Positions 38,406-46,319 of a DNA stretch of 64,000 nucleotides are shown piece by piece. The DNA is from Archangium gephyra (GTDB lineage Bacteria; Myxococcota; Myxococcia; Myxococcales; Myxococcaceae): NCBI RefSeq assembly GCF_001027285.1, contig NZ_CP011509.1, positions 3,852,501-3,916,500 of the forward strand, read 5' to 3'. Positions within the stretch are counted from its first letter, which is position 1, and each line of letters begins with the position of its first letter. The notes beneath the pieces are model-generated. The model made no database searches, was not told where the DNA came from, and saw only the letters and a list, made by a program, of their open reading frames with translations. A program made the translations under genes and the position numbers.

Positions 38406-39864
38406 CGACAACGGCAACGTCCTCGAAACCATCACCCCCGGCGCGGTGCGCCGCATCCACCTCGTCGGCGTGGCCGGCACTGGCATGGGCTCGTTCGCCG
38501 GCATGCTCAAGGCCGCGGGCTACGACGTCACCGGCAGCGACGAGAACGTCTACCCGCCCATGAGCGACATGCTCCGTGCGTGGGGCATCCAGGCGCTCAC
38601 GCCCTACAGCCCGGGCAACCTCGACACGGCGAAGCCGGACCTCGTCATCATCGGCAACGTCATCCGCCGGGTGAACCCCGAGGCCACCGCCGTGCGCGAG
38701 CGCCGCATTCCGCAGATGAGCTTCCCGGCCGCGCTGGGCTCGCTCTTCCTGGACCGCGCGCACTCCGTCGTGGTGGCCGGGACGCACGGCAAGACGACCA
38801 CGTCCTCGCTGATGGCGCACGTGCTCGTGGCGGCGGGGAAGGATCCGTCCTTCCTGGTGGGCGGCGTCACGCAGAACTACTCGGGCAACTACCGGGTGGG
38901 GAAGGGGCCGCACTTCGTCGTCGAGGGCGACGAGTACGACACGGCCTACTGGGACAAGGGCTCCAAGTTCCTCCACTACCGGCCGAAGACGGCCATCCTC
39001 ACCAGCGTGGAGTTCGACCACGCGGACATCTTCCGGGATCTGCCGCACTACGAGGCCACGTTCGACAAGTTCGTCCGGCTGATTCCGAAGGATGGGCGGC
39101 TGGTGGTGTGCGCGGCGTACCCCAACGCGGTGAAGCTGGCGCAGGCGTGCCCGGGGCAGGTGGTGACGTACGTGGCGAAGGAGGGCGCGCAGGCGGACTT
39201 CACCCCGCGCAACGTGCGCTTCGGCCCCGAGGGTGCGCGCTTCGAGGTGGTGGAGCGCGGCACGGTGCTGGGCAGCGTGCTGTTGCCGCTCTCGGGCATG
39301 CACAACGTGGAGAACACGCTGAGCGTCATCGCCGCGGCGCGGGGGCTGGGCCTGTCCTTCGAGGAGATCGCCAAGGGGCTGGCCACCTTCCAGGGTGTGA
39401 AGCGGCGCCAGGAGGTGCGCGCGGAGATTGGCGGCATCCTGGTGGTGGACGACTTCGCGCACCACCCCACGGCGGTGCGGGAGACGATCGCCGCCATCCG
39501 CCACCGCTACCCGGACCGGCGGATGTGGGCCATCTTCGAGCCGCGCTCGAACACCAGCCGCCGCAACATCCACCAGGAGGACTACGCCCACGCCTTCACC
39601 GGCGCCAACCGGGCCAGCCTCAAGGTGCCCGAGCGTCATGACAAGGTGCCCGTGGACGAGGAGCTGAACGTTCCCCGCGTCACCGAGGCGCTGAAGACCC
39701 AGGGCATCGACGCGGACTCGGCCACGGACGTGCCCTCGCTCGTCGAGCGCGTGGCGCGCGAGTCCCAGCCCGGGGACGTGCTGCTCGTCATGAGCAACGG
39801 CGCTTTTGGAGGGTTCATCGACAAGTTGCTCGTCGCGCTGCGGGCCCGCTTCGGGGAAAAATGA
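38398..39864 (+). CDS. mpl: UDP-MurNAc:L-Ala-gamma-D-Glu-meso-DAP ligase
   Basis: A 488-residue Mur-ligase-family enzyme that joins recycled murein tripeptide to UDP-MurNAc. Visible parts are the N-terminal Rossmann domain (IHLVGVAGTGMGSFAGML), the ATP loop GTHGKTTTSS (about 128), and the Mpl-typical GDEYDTAYWDKGSKFLHYRP and TSVEFDHADIF. The C-terminal ligase domain carries FEPRSNTSRR. The length and the DTAYWDKGSKF segment separate Mpl from MurC. The start overlaps the upstream stop by 8 nt and the stop overlaps the next start by 4 nt. Coupling with ldcA gives a complete salvage step: the tetrapeptide is trimmed to tripeptide and then ligated. Confidence 0.95.
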   Translation: MADDNGNVLETITPGAVRRIHLVGVAGTGMGSFAGMLKAAGYDVTGSDENVYPPMSDMLRAWGIQALTPYSPGNLDTAKPDLVIIGNVIRRVNPEATAVRERRIPQMSFPAALGSLFLDRAHSVVVAGTHGKTTTSSLMAHVLVAAGKDPSFLVGGVTQNYSGNYRVGKGPHFVVEGDEYDTAYWDKGSKFLHYRPKTAILTSVEFDHADIFRDLPHYEATFDKFVRLIPKDGRLVVCAAYPNAVKLAQACPGQVVTYVAKEGAQADFTPRNVRFGPEGARFEVVERGTVLGSVLLPLSGMHNVENTLSVIAAARGLGLSFEEIAKGLATFQGVKRRQEVRAEIGGILVVDDFAHHPTAVRETIAAIRHRYPDRRMWAIFEPRSNTSRRNIHQEDYAHAFTGANRASLKVPERHDKVPVDEELNVPRVTEALKTQGIDADSATDVPSLVERVARESQPGDVLLVMSNGAFGGFIDKLLVALRARFGEK

Positions 39865-40421
39865 GCCCCATGCGCTCCTTCCGTCTCGCCCTCGCCGTGC
39901 TCGCCCTGTCCGGGTGCGCGCAGAAGATGCCGTCGCTCACCGCTCCCGGGCTGGCCGCCAGCTCGGCGGCGCTGGAGTCCTCCGAGCCCACGCCGCTGGA
40001 CTTCACCGTCAAGCGCTACCCGGGCGGTGAGCCCCACGCCATCGCCAGCGACCGGGGCAGCGTGGTGCTGCTCGACGTGTGGGCCACCTGGTGCGAGCCC
40101 TGCAAGGACGCGCTGCCGATGTACCAGGACCTGGCGAAGCACTACGCCGCGCGCGGCCTGAAGGTGTACGCGCTCAACGTGGACGAGGACACGCGCGCCG
40201 TGGCTCCGTTCCTCGAGGAGACGAAGGTGACGCTGCCCGTGCTCCTGGATGCCAACGCCGCGGTGTCGGAGAAGGTGCTGCGCGTGCGTGGCATGCCCAC
40301 CACGGTGCTGCTCGATAGGCAGGGCCGGGTGCGCTACGTGCACGAGGGCTTCGCCGAGGAGTACCTGAGCAAGTACCAGGCGGAGATCGAGGAGTTGCTC
40401 GCCGAGCCCGCGAAGAAGTAG
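39861..40421 (+). CDS. TlpA-like thioredoxin lipoprotein
   Basis: A 186-residue envelope thioredoxin. A lipoprotein signal ends at LALSGC (Cys near 19). A thioredoxin fold with the active-site WCEPC (Trp77, Cys78, Cys81) follows. The cis-Pro loop is GMPTTVLLDRQGRV. The VWATWCEPCKDALP context is typical of TlpA/ResA-type reductases in cytochrome maturation or periplasmic thiol reduction. ATG 39861 overlaps the mpl stop by 4 nt. Its link to murein recycling is only genomic. Confidence 0.9.
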   Translation: MSPMRSFRLALAVLALSGCAQKMPSLTAPGLAASSAALESSEPTPLDFTVKRYPGGEPHAIASDRGSVVLLDVWATWCEPCKDALPMYQDLAKHYAARGLKVYALNVDEDTRAVAPFLEETKVTLPVLLDANAAVSEKVLRVRGMPTTVLLDRQGRVRYVHEGFAEEYLSKYQAEIEELLAEPAKK

Positions 40422-40438
40422 CCGAAGGAGGAGCCGCC

Positions 40439-41269
40439 ATGTCCGACGAGTCGCCCGCCACGCTGCGCCGTATCGCCGAGGAGGGAGCCCGGCTCGCGGG
40501 CAAGGTGCTCTTCGAGCGGTTCCTGGGGGAGCGCACCATCGAGTACAAGGGCGGCATCGACACCGACCTGGTCACCGACGCGGACCGGGCGGCCGAGGCG
40601 GTGGTGCTCGGCTTCATCCGCCAGCGCTACCCGGGCCACGCGATTCTCGCCGAGGAGAGCGGGGCCTCACAGGGCTCGGGGCTGCGCTGGGTGGTGGACC
40701 CGCTGGACGGGACGACGAACTACGCGCACCGGGTGCCGCACTTCTGTGTGAGCGTGGGCGTGGAGGGGCCGGGCGGAGTGCTGGCCGGCGCCATCTACAA
40801 CCCCATGCTGGACGAGCTCTTCTCCGCCGCGCGAGGGCAGGGGGCCACGCTCAACGGGCGGCCCTTGAGGGCCTCGGGGTGCACGGAGCTGTCGCACGCG
40901 CTGCTGTGCACGGGCTTTCCGTATGACGTGCACCAGAAGCCCGAGGGCCCCATGGGGCTGTTGCGGCGCTTCATCGTCCGGGCGCAGGGCATCCGCCGTA
41001 CGGGCAGTGCCGCGCTGGACCTGGCCTATGTGGCGGCCGGCCGCTTCGATGGTTTCTTCGAGTTCGGCCTCAAGCCGTGGGACGTGGCCGCGGGCTCGCT
41101 GCTGGTGCAGGAGGCGGGTGGGGCGATGGTGCGCATCGACGGGGCCCCGTTCCAGGTGGGCGTGGGGGATGTGCTCGCGTGCGCGCCCGGCCTGTCCTCC
41201 GCGTTGATTGCCGAGAGCCAGGGGTTCCTCGCCGATCTCGGCTGGACACCTCCAGCTCCGCGCACCTGA
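40439..41269 (+). CDS. Inositol monophosphatase family protein
   Basis: A 276-residue metal-dependent phosphatase. The Mg2+ ligands are in AEES, in the motif DPLDGTTNYAH, and in KPWDVAAGSLLVQEAGG. The length and full motif set fit a functional IMPase (SuhB-like), which removes phosphate from inositol-1-phosphate or related sugar phosphates. It is preceded by an AAGGAGG ribosome site and follows the thioredoxin gene by 17 nt, so it is probably the last gene of the plus-strand run. The inverted repeat at 41322 lies downstream. Confidence 0.92.
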   Translation: MSDESPATLRRIAEEGARLAGKVLFERFLGERTIEYKGGIDTDLVTDADRAAEAVVLGFIRQRYPGHAILAEESGASQGSGLRWVVDPLDGTTNYAHRVPHFCVSVGVEGPGGVLAGAIYNPMLDELFSAARGQGATLNGRPLRASGCTELSHALLCTGFPYDVHQKPEGPMGLLRRFIVRAQGIRRTGSAALDLAYVAAGRFDGFFEFGLKPWDVAAGSLLVQEAGGAMVRIDGAPFQVGVGDVLACAPGLSSALIAESQGFLADLGWTPPAPRT

Positions 41270-41321
41270 GCTCGTTGAGGCACTCGTTAGGGCACTCTTT
41301 GGGACAAGTGAGCGAAGATAT

Positions 41322-41457
41322 CCCCTCGCCCTCCGGGAGAGGGACAGGGTGAGGGTATCCGAGCCCGTTCTCCAACCCGTGGCCCACGGTGTGGACAGGG
41401 GGTTCAACCCGGGATGCGTGGCACCCTCACCCCGTCCCTCTCCCGGGGGGCGAGGGG
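41322..41457. repeat. 34-bp inverted repeat pair (interspersed palindromic element)
   Basis: Arm 41322-41355 and arm 41424-41457 are reverse complements over 34 bp with only two mismatches. They begin CCCTCACCC and end GGGCGAGGGG. They are separated by 68 nt of non-coding DNA with no open frame. A shorter relative lies at 36228-36267. It looks like a non-autonomous or REP-type element between two convergent operons and could work as a bidirectional terminator. Confidence 0.7.
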
Positions 41458-41498
41458 AAATGTGCTCAGGGGAAATGGGCTCAGGGGAAATGGGCTCA
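41454..41498. repeat. Three 15-bp tandem repeats reaching the stop codon of the export gene
   Basis: Three copies of GGGGAAATGGGCTCA (the first has one change), at 41454, 41469 and 41484. The end of the last copy borders the stop codon of the minus-strand gene. It directly adjoins the right arm of the inverted repeat. Confidence 0.75.
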
Positions 41499-42107
41499 GA
41501 AGAAGCTCTCCGGCACGTAGACGATGTCACCGGGCCGCAGGGCGAAGTTCTTCTCCGCGCCATCGCGGATGTCCTTCACCGGCACGCGGATCTTCAACTG
41601 TTGTCCCTCGTCCTGCCTCGCCACCTGGGTGCCGTTGGGCGAGGCCAGCTTGGTGAAGCCACCGGCCAGCGTCACCGCCTCGATGATGGTCATGCCCTCC
41701 TCATAGGAGAACGTGCCCGGCTTCTGCACCTCGCCGAAGACGAAGACCTTCTTCGAGTTGTACTCGCGGATGGCGACGGACACCTCGGGGTGGCGCAGGT
41801 AGCGGGTGAGGCAATCGCGCAGCGCGTCCGCGGCGGTGCCCGAGGTCCTGCCCGCGAGGTGGACCTTGCCGCACAGCGGGTAGTCGATGGTGCCCTCGGG
41901 AGACACGGCCCACACTCCCGAGTGGTCCGGCTCCTGGAAGACGCGCACGTCCACCAGGTCTCCCGGGCCGAGCGTCCGCCGCGTCTCGGAGACCTCCGAA
42001 GCAGGAGACTCGGGGAGCGCCGAGGCGTCGATCGCTTGGGTGGGCGCGGTGGTGCGGCACGCGGTCACCGCACCGAGCAGCATCACGAAAAGAAAGAAGG
42101 AGCGCAT
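41496..42107 (-). CDS. Wza-type polysaccharide export lipoprotein
   Basis: A 203-residue lipoprotein (lipobox GAVTAC, Cys17) of the outer-membrane polysaccharide export family. Residues 45-125 match the polysaccharide-export domain ([34 protein letters not shown]), followed by one SLBB-type region ([13 protein letters not shown]) and a closing [14 protein letters not shown]. It is shorter than Wza because it has only one SLBB unit and no C-terminal outer-membrane helix, like many myxobacterial homologues. It is downstream of an outer-membrane protein gene (13-nt gap), so both probably serve export of a surface polysaccharide or spore coat. No polymerase or flippase gene is in the window. Confidence 0.9.
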   Translation of the reverse strand: MRSFFLFVMLLGAVTACRTTAPTQAIDASALPESPASEVSETRRTLGPGDLVDVRVFQEPDHSGVWAVSPEGTIDYPLCGKVHLAGRTSGTAADALRDCLTRYLRHPEVSVAIREYNSKKVFVFGEVQKPGTFSYEEGMTIIEAVTLAGGFTKLASPNGTQVARQDEGQQLKIRVPVKDIRDGAEKNFALRPGDIVYVPESFF

Positions 42108-42120
42108 CAGGAGGGCCGTC

Positions 42121-43370
42121 TCAGTACGTCACGGTCATCCGAACATACCCTTCGTGGCGCGAGTAGTTGATGCCCGCGCCCGTGGCCGTCGACGTCCGTG
42201 TATTGAGCAGGTAGCCAGCCCCACCGACGAGCCATTTCTCGAACTGGTACTGGGGGCCCACGTCCAGCTTGAAGAGGGTGTCGCGCCGGTTGCCTCCCTC
42301 GAAGCTCAGGAAGTCCATCGCGGTGGTGGCCCGCAGGGTGAGCCGGCCGCCGAGCAGGGCCTGTCCCTCCAGGTACCCGCGGTCATCCCGGAACTGGCCG
42401 AAGGCCGCCACGGGCTCCAGGGTCCGCGCGTAGCCGGCCTTCACGGTCGTGGTCGGGCTCACCAGGTAGCTGCCCTCCACCTGGGCGATCAAGGTGCCTC
42501 CCGCGGCGGCGCGGAAGTCCTGGCCCCAGCCCAGCGTGGCCGTGACGGCGATCTTCGGCGTCACCAGGCCCGCCAGGCCCGCCTTGCCTCGCAGCAGCAG
42601 GGCGCTGGGGGTGCCGCCGCGGTTGTAGCTGCGCAGGTTGAGGTCGACGTCCACCACCACGGCCGTCTTGGGCAGGAAGCGCCAGCGGCCCTCGACGCCC
42701 GTGCGCAGGTCGTCGTAGTCGAAGCGGTTCACCAGGGCGGGATCGCACTCGGGGCCGCCGCAGCCCACCGGGGCCAGGGCGCCCATGGGCTTGAAACGCT
42801 CCAGCGCCCACCCCACCTGGGGCACCACCTCGAGGGCGCCCCCTCCGGGCCGCAGCGGCACGCGCAGCTTCAGCTCGTTGTAGAGCGACAGCACGCCCGC
42901 GCCAATCGCCGCGCTGCGCGTCCGGTCCGAGCGCTGGAGGGTGTCCGCCAGCTCCACACCAATTTGCCCCTCCTTGTTGAAGGCGACATTGAGGTCCGCC
43001 AGCGCCTGCACGTGCGAGGTGTTGGTCGAGCCGGGCGTGAAGAGGCCGGTGTAGTGGACGTAGTCGGCGTAGCCCTTCAGCTCCAGGTCCACCCGCTTGC
43101 CGGGCAGCTCCAGCCTCAGTCCGGGCCGGATGTGCAGCAGGGCCTCCCCGGACAGCTGGTCCGACACCACGCCAGGGTCGGTGTTGCCCGGGGGGGGAAG
43201 TAGCCGGCGGCGCTGTCGTAACGCGTCTCGAAGTCGAAGGTGGCATGCAGCCTGCCATCTCCCACCTTGAGGCCGTTGCCCCCCGGGGCGGAGCCCTGGC
43301 CTGACGCGGGCCATGACGCCACCATGGCCAGCAGGCACAAGGCCCTCCACTTGTTGGCAAGCTGCGTCAT
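42121..43370 (-). CDS. Outer-membrane beta-barrel protein with an apparent frameshift in a G tract
   Basis: The gene starts at ATG 43370 with a clear signal peptide ([19 protein letters not shown]) and continues to [18 protein letters not shown]. There the frame is lost at eight G (43190-43197 on the plus strand). The rest ([14 protein letters not shown] onward, about 345 residues) is in another frame and reads as a barrel: repeated strands with aromatic ends and a last strand GYVRMTVTY. One extra G, or two fewer, would restore a protein of about 416 residues. It precedes the Wza-type gene by 13 nt, an arrangement seen in exopolysaccharide or spore-coat export loci. This is a mutation, a slipping tract or a read error. 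Confidence 0.7.
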
Positions 43371-43489
43371 GAAACGGTCAAGACCCCGGGCTCCCGGTCA
43401 TAGCACGCACATCCTCTGTGCTCGAAATGACTTGGTCCTCCCCTCCACGGCCACGGCCGTCCGGGGGGCGGGGGGGCAACCCCGGGTGT

Positions 43490-44047
43490 TCATTGCACGG
43501 CGCTGGAGGGCGGCGGGCGGACCTCGATACCGTCCACGGGCGCCGGATGGGTGGGGTCTCCCCCGGGCAGATTGGTGGGCTCCTCCACCTCCACCGACAT
43601 GTTCTCGTCCGCCTGGAACGCCAGCTGCCCGATGCACTTCTCCGCCTCGGTGCGCAGCTGGGACACCTTCTGCTGGGCGATCATCACCTTGGTGTACTCG
43701 TGCGCGCTGGAGGTGGCGTCCCGGGTGGACACGGCCTCCTGGAGCGCCACGTCCGACTGCTCGGAGATGCGCAGCAGGCCCTTGATTTGGGTGAGCTTCT
43801 CGTTGACGCAGTTGAGCTTCACCACGTCCTTGGCGCGCCGGGCCTCCTCCAGCTTGGCCAGCACGTCCCGGAGCACCTCGCGCATGGCGCCGAGCGACTT
43901 GCTGCTGCGCTCGAGCTTCTGCGCGTCCGGCACGTCGCTGGCCTTCTCCGCCGGCAGGACCACGGAGGCCGGGGGCGGACGGGGGGCGGACTGGGCCAGG
44001 GCGAGCCCGCTCGCGAGCACCATCACCAGCACTCCGATGTAGCGCAT
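43490..44047 (-). CDS. Small secreted coiled-coil protein, unknown function
   Basis: A 185-residue protein with a signal peptide (MRYIGVLVMVLASGLALA, then QSAPR). A helical, charged middle follows (about 45-140) with heptad-like Leu spacing and two Cys (LNCVNEKL and EKCIGQLA) that may form a disulphide. The tail is acidic and Pro-rich. ATG 44047 was chosen because it opens the signal peptide and has GAGGG upstream; an in-frame start further upstream is not credible. It lies between the cNMP-binding protein and the frameshifted outer-membrane protein, all in one direction. I do not recognise the family. Confidence 0.72.
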   Translation of the reverse strand: MRYIGVLVMVLASGLALAQSAPRPPPASVVLPAEKASDVPDAQKLERSSKSLGAMREVLRDVLAKLEEARRAKDVVKLNCVNEKLTQIKGLLRISEQSDVALQEAVSTRDATSSAHEYTKVMIAQQKVSQLRTEAEKCIGQLAFQADENMSVEVEEPTNLPGGDPTHPAPVDGIEVRPPPSSAVQ

Positions 44048-44123
44048 GTCCCTCACTCCAGGCCCGCGGTGCATGCCCCCGACGCTAGAGAGGCGGGCGG
44101 GGGGTGTCAACGCGCGGGGCCCC

Positions 44124-44573
44124 TCATGCCTGCCTGGCCGTGAGCCGGGCGTTGGCCTCGCGCACCCGGGCCGACAGGATGCGCGCGATGTTGATGACGA
44201 CGAAGGTGAAGCCGTCGCGGTGCGTCTGGCGGAAGGTGGCCAGATTCTGGGTGGTGAGCCGCAGCAGCACCGCCTCCGTGCGCGCCCGCACCGTGGCCGA
44301 GCGGTACTCCTTGTCGATGAGGCTCATCTCCCCGAAGAAGTCCGGGGCGGTGAGCACCGTGAGGGGCCGGGAGGCTCCGCCGCTGTCGCGCCGCACCACC
44401 TCCACCTCCCCTCGGACGATGACGTAGAGGCTGTCGCCCAGCTCGCCCTCCTCGAAGACGGACTCCCCGGCGTCGTAGCGCCGCTGCTCGGCCAGCTCGG
44501 CCAGGTACGCCAGCTCCGTGCTGGAGAGCATCTCGAACAGCGGCGAGGATGAAATGACGGCCAGCTTTTCCAT
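44124..44573 (-). CDS. Cyclic-nucleotide-binding domain protein
   Basis: A 149-residue protein made of one cNMP-binding (Crp-like) domain: FEEGELGDSLYVIVRGEVEVV and the phosphate-cassette-like region FFGEMSLIDKEYRSATVRARTEAVLLRL. A C-terminal helix follows. There is no DNA-binding domain and no signal peptide, so it is a stand-alone sensor or regulatory subunit in the cytoplasm. The cassette has GEM-SLIDKEYRSAT, in which the Arg that binds cyclic-nucleotide phosphate is conserved. It follows the FHA/TonB-like-tail gene by 39 nt. A link between cyclic nucleotides and the motility or envelope genes beside it is possible. Confidence 0.9.
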   Translation of the reverse strand: MEKLAVISSSPLFEMLSSTELAYLAELAEQRRYDAGESVFEEGELGDSLYVIVRGEVEVVRRDSGGASRPLTVLTAPDFFGEMSLIDKEYRSATVRARTEAVLLRLTTQNLATFRQTHRDGFTFVVINIARILSARVREANARLTARQA

Positions 44574-44612
44574 GACCCCCGACCCCCCGGGATGCAGGTT
44601 GCTGGCTCCAGT

Positions 44613-45974
44613 CTACCCCGCCGGGGTGAAGACGAACGGGTAGGCCACCGGGACTTCGTCATCTGGTTTGAAGGGGAACACCCAGCCGCGCACGGCCGTC
44701 CGGATGCAGCTGGCCACCGCGTCGCTGCCCAGGGTGTTTTCCTCGATTTCGATCTCCCCGGTGCGGCCGGAGGGGAGGATGTTGAAGCGAACCATCACCT
44801 TGCCCTTGAGGCTGGGGTTGCGCTTGAGCTCCTTCTCGTAGCAGCCCTGGATGGCCTTGAGGCGGGTCTTGATGTAGCGGGCGAGCGCCTCGCGGTCCAC
44901 GTCGGAGCTGTCCACCTCGGGGGTGGCGGTGGAGACGCGGCCGGAGATCTCCACCTCCTTCTTGGAGCCGAGGTCCACCTTGCCGCCGCCGCTGGTGCCG
45001 AGGTCTCCGATGCCGGCCACCTTGCCGGAGTCACCGCCGCGCGGGCCATTGGCGCCCACGGAGGCCTCGGTGGCGATGCCCACGCCGCCCGCGCCGGCCA
45101 GCGCCTGGGCGATGTCTCCGCCGCCGGTGCTGCCGCCGAGCACGTCCGAGAACGCGCCGCCGCCACCGCCCGAGGAGCCGAGAATCTTCAACAGGCCCTT
45201 GCCGGCCACCTTCTTGGCCACCGCGGCGCGCCGGGCGGCGGCCTCCTCGGGGCTTGAGGGCTTGGAGGCGGAGTCCGGGGCGGGCTTGTCGTCCGAGTCG
45301 CTCGCCTTGGGCTTGTCCTTCTCGGTGTCCGCGGCGGCCTGGGCCGTGTCGGCGGCCTGCTTCCGGGGCTCCTCCACCTTGGGCGGCATGAGCACCCGGG
45401 CGAAGCGGTCATCCAGCTGGTCCAGCTCCAGCTCGGGCTCGGGGGGAGGCTCGGAGGCGATGATGAGGGCCGCGCCGGAGAAGTGGAGCAGCAGCGAGGC
45501 GGCCAGGATGCCGAAGAACATCCGGTCCATGGTGCGCCACGAGCCGCCCTGGAGATCCGGAGGGAGCCGGGGCGCCTCGGCGGGGGCCGTGGGCTGGATG
45601 AACTGGAAGAAGAGGCGGAGGTCCTTGTCGAGCTCCACCACGCCGCGGGCGCTCTCCTGCAGGGGCAGGATGTAGAGGCCGTCGCGCTCCATGGCCATGC
45701 CCTGCGAGCGCAGGGTGTGGAAGTCCACGTCCGAGGAGCCGAGGTTCACCCGGCCCCGCATGTCGTCGTTGAAGACGAGGTTGTACTGGCTGGCGCGGTA
45801 CTCGAAGACGGGGAAGCTGGCCGGCAGCTCCGGCAGCGGCAGCACGAGGGTGTTCTTCGGATCCTGGCCGACGGTGAAATCCGCGGGCTTGTGGAGGTGG
45901 CGCTCCTCGAGGATGCGGGTGCCCTGGAGGAGGCCCACGCGGAGGATCCGGTTGTGCGGCGGGGGGGAAGCCAT
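44613..45974 (-). CDS. FHA-like protein with one TM helix and AgmX/PglI C-terminal (TonB-like) domain
   Basis: A 453-residue protein resembling GltG/NfsG and PglI of myxobacterial gliding and sporulation systems. Residues 8-120 look like an FHA-type domain (VGQDPKNTLVLP). A TM helix is at about 155-176 (FFGILAASLLLHFSGAALIIAS). A periplasmic Pro/Ala/Lys/Gly-rich linker follows (about 180-330). The tail (360-453, with YIKTRLKAIQGCYEKELKRNP and VRFNILPSGRTGEIEI) is the AgmX/PglI C-terminal domain, thought to reach the outer membrane or interact with periplasmic TPR proteins. Its place after a TPR lipoprotein and a short periplasmic protein matches the gltE-gltF-gltG order. Energy from a TolQR-like motor is an inference; no motor gene is here. 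Confidence 0.85.
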   Translation of the reverse strand: MASPPPHNRILRVGLLQGTRILEERHLHKPADFTVGQDPKNTLVLPLPELPASFPVFEYRASQYNLVFNDDMRGRVNLGSSDVDFHTLRSQGMAMERDGLYILPLQESARGVVELDKDLRLFFQFIQPTAPAEAPRLPPDLQGGSWRTMDRMFFGILAASLLLHFSGAALIIASEPPPEPELELDQLDDRFARVLMPPKVEEPRKQAADTAQAAADTEKDKPKASDSDDKPAPDSASKPSSPEEAAARRAAVAKKVAGKGLLKILGSSGGGGGAFSDVLGGSTGGGDIAQALAGAGGVGIATEASVGANGPRGGDSGKVAGIGDLGTSGGGKVDLGSKKEVEISGRVSTATPEVDSSDVDREALARYIKTRLKAIQGCYEKELKRNPSLKGKVMVRFNILPSGRTGEIEIEENTLGSDAVASCIRTAVRGWVFPFKPDDEVPVAYPFVFTPAG

Positions 45975-45998
45975 GGTCTTCTCGGAGCCCTTCCTACC

Positions 45999-46319
45999 CT
46001 AGAAGGGTTCCTTCTCCACGCTCTTGACGACCTTGGGCGTGAAGCTCTCGGCCTTGTTGAGCTCGTCGAAATTCAGGTTGGAGCGCTGGAGGATGTAGAA
46101 GGCCTGGGGCTTCTGGATGTTGCCCTCGACGGTGATGGCGTCCAGGCGGATGACCTTGCGCTTCTTGCCGTCCTTCTGGGGGGCGGCCTGCTGCTGGGGA
46201 GCGGCCTGGGAGCCCTGGGACGGGGGCGTGGCGCTGGACGCGGCGGTGTCCTGGGCGGACGCGGGCGCGGCGGCGAGCAGCAGCACGAGGGCGAGGGCAG
46301 GGCGCATGGGCGGGCTCAC
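45999..46319 (-). CDS. Short periplasmic protein, GltF/NfsF-like position
   Basis: A 106-residue secreted protein. The signal peptide is about residues 1-22 (MRPALALVLLLAAAPASA within it), followed by a Gln/Ala/Pro linker. A C-terminal segment (VIRLDAITVEGNIQKPQAFYILQRS) is seen in short proteins beside AgmX/PglI-type genes. GTG 46319 is chosen because it overlaps the upstream TPR stop (GTGA) and has GGAG six bases before it; ATG 46307 is an alternative. Size and order match GltF/NfsF. Its role in the envelope complex is not known. Confidence 0.75.
   Translation of the reverse strand: MSPPMRPALALVLLLAAAPASAQDTAASSATPPSQGSQAAPQQQAAPQKDGKKRKVIRLDAITVEGNIQKPQAFYILQRSNLNFDELNKAESFTPKVVKSVEKEPF

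Noticed and set aside
41322..41498. CRISPR array
   Set aside because: The repeats are one inverted pair and a 15-bp tandem run without spacers; no cas gene is nearby.
43116..43350. Separate small gene for the signal-peptide part of the frameshifted outer-membrane protein
   Set aside because: The 84-codon frame turns into nonsense after the G tract while the other frame becomes sensible there, so one broken gene explains both better.
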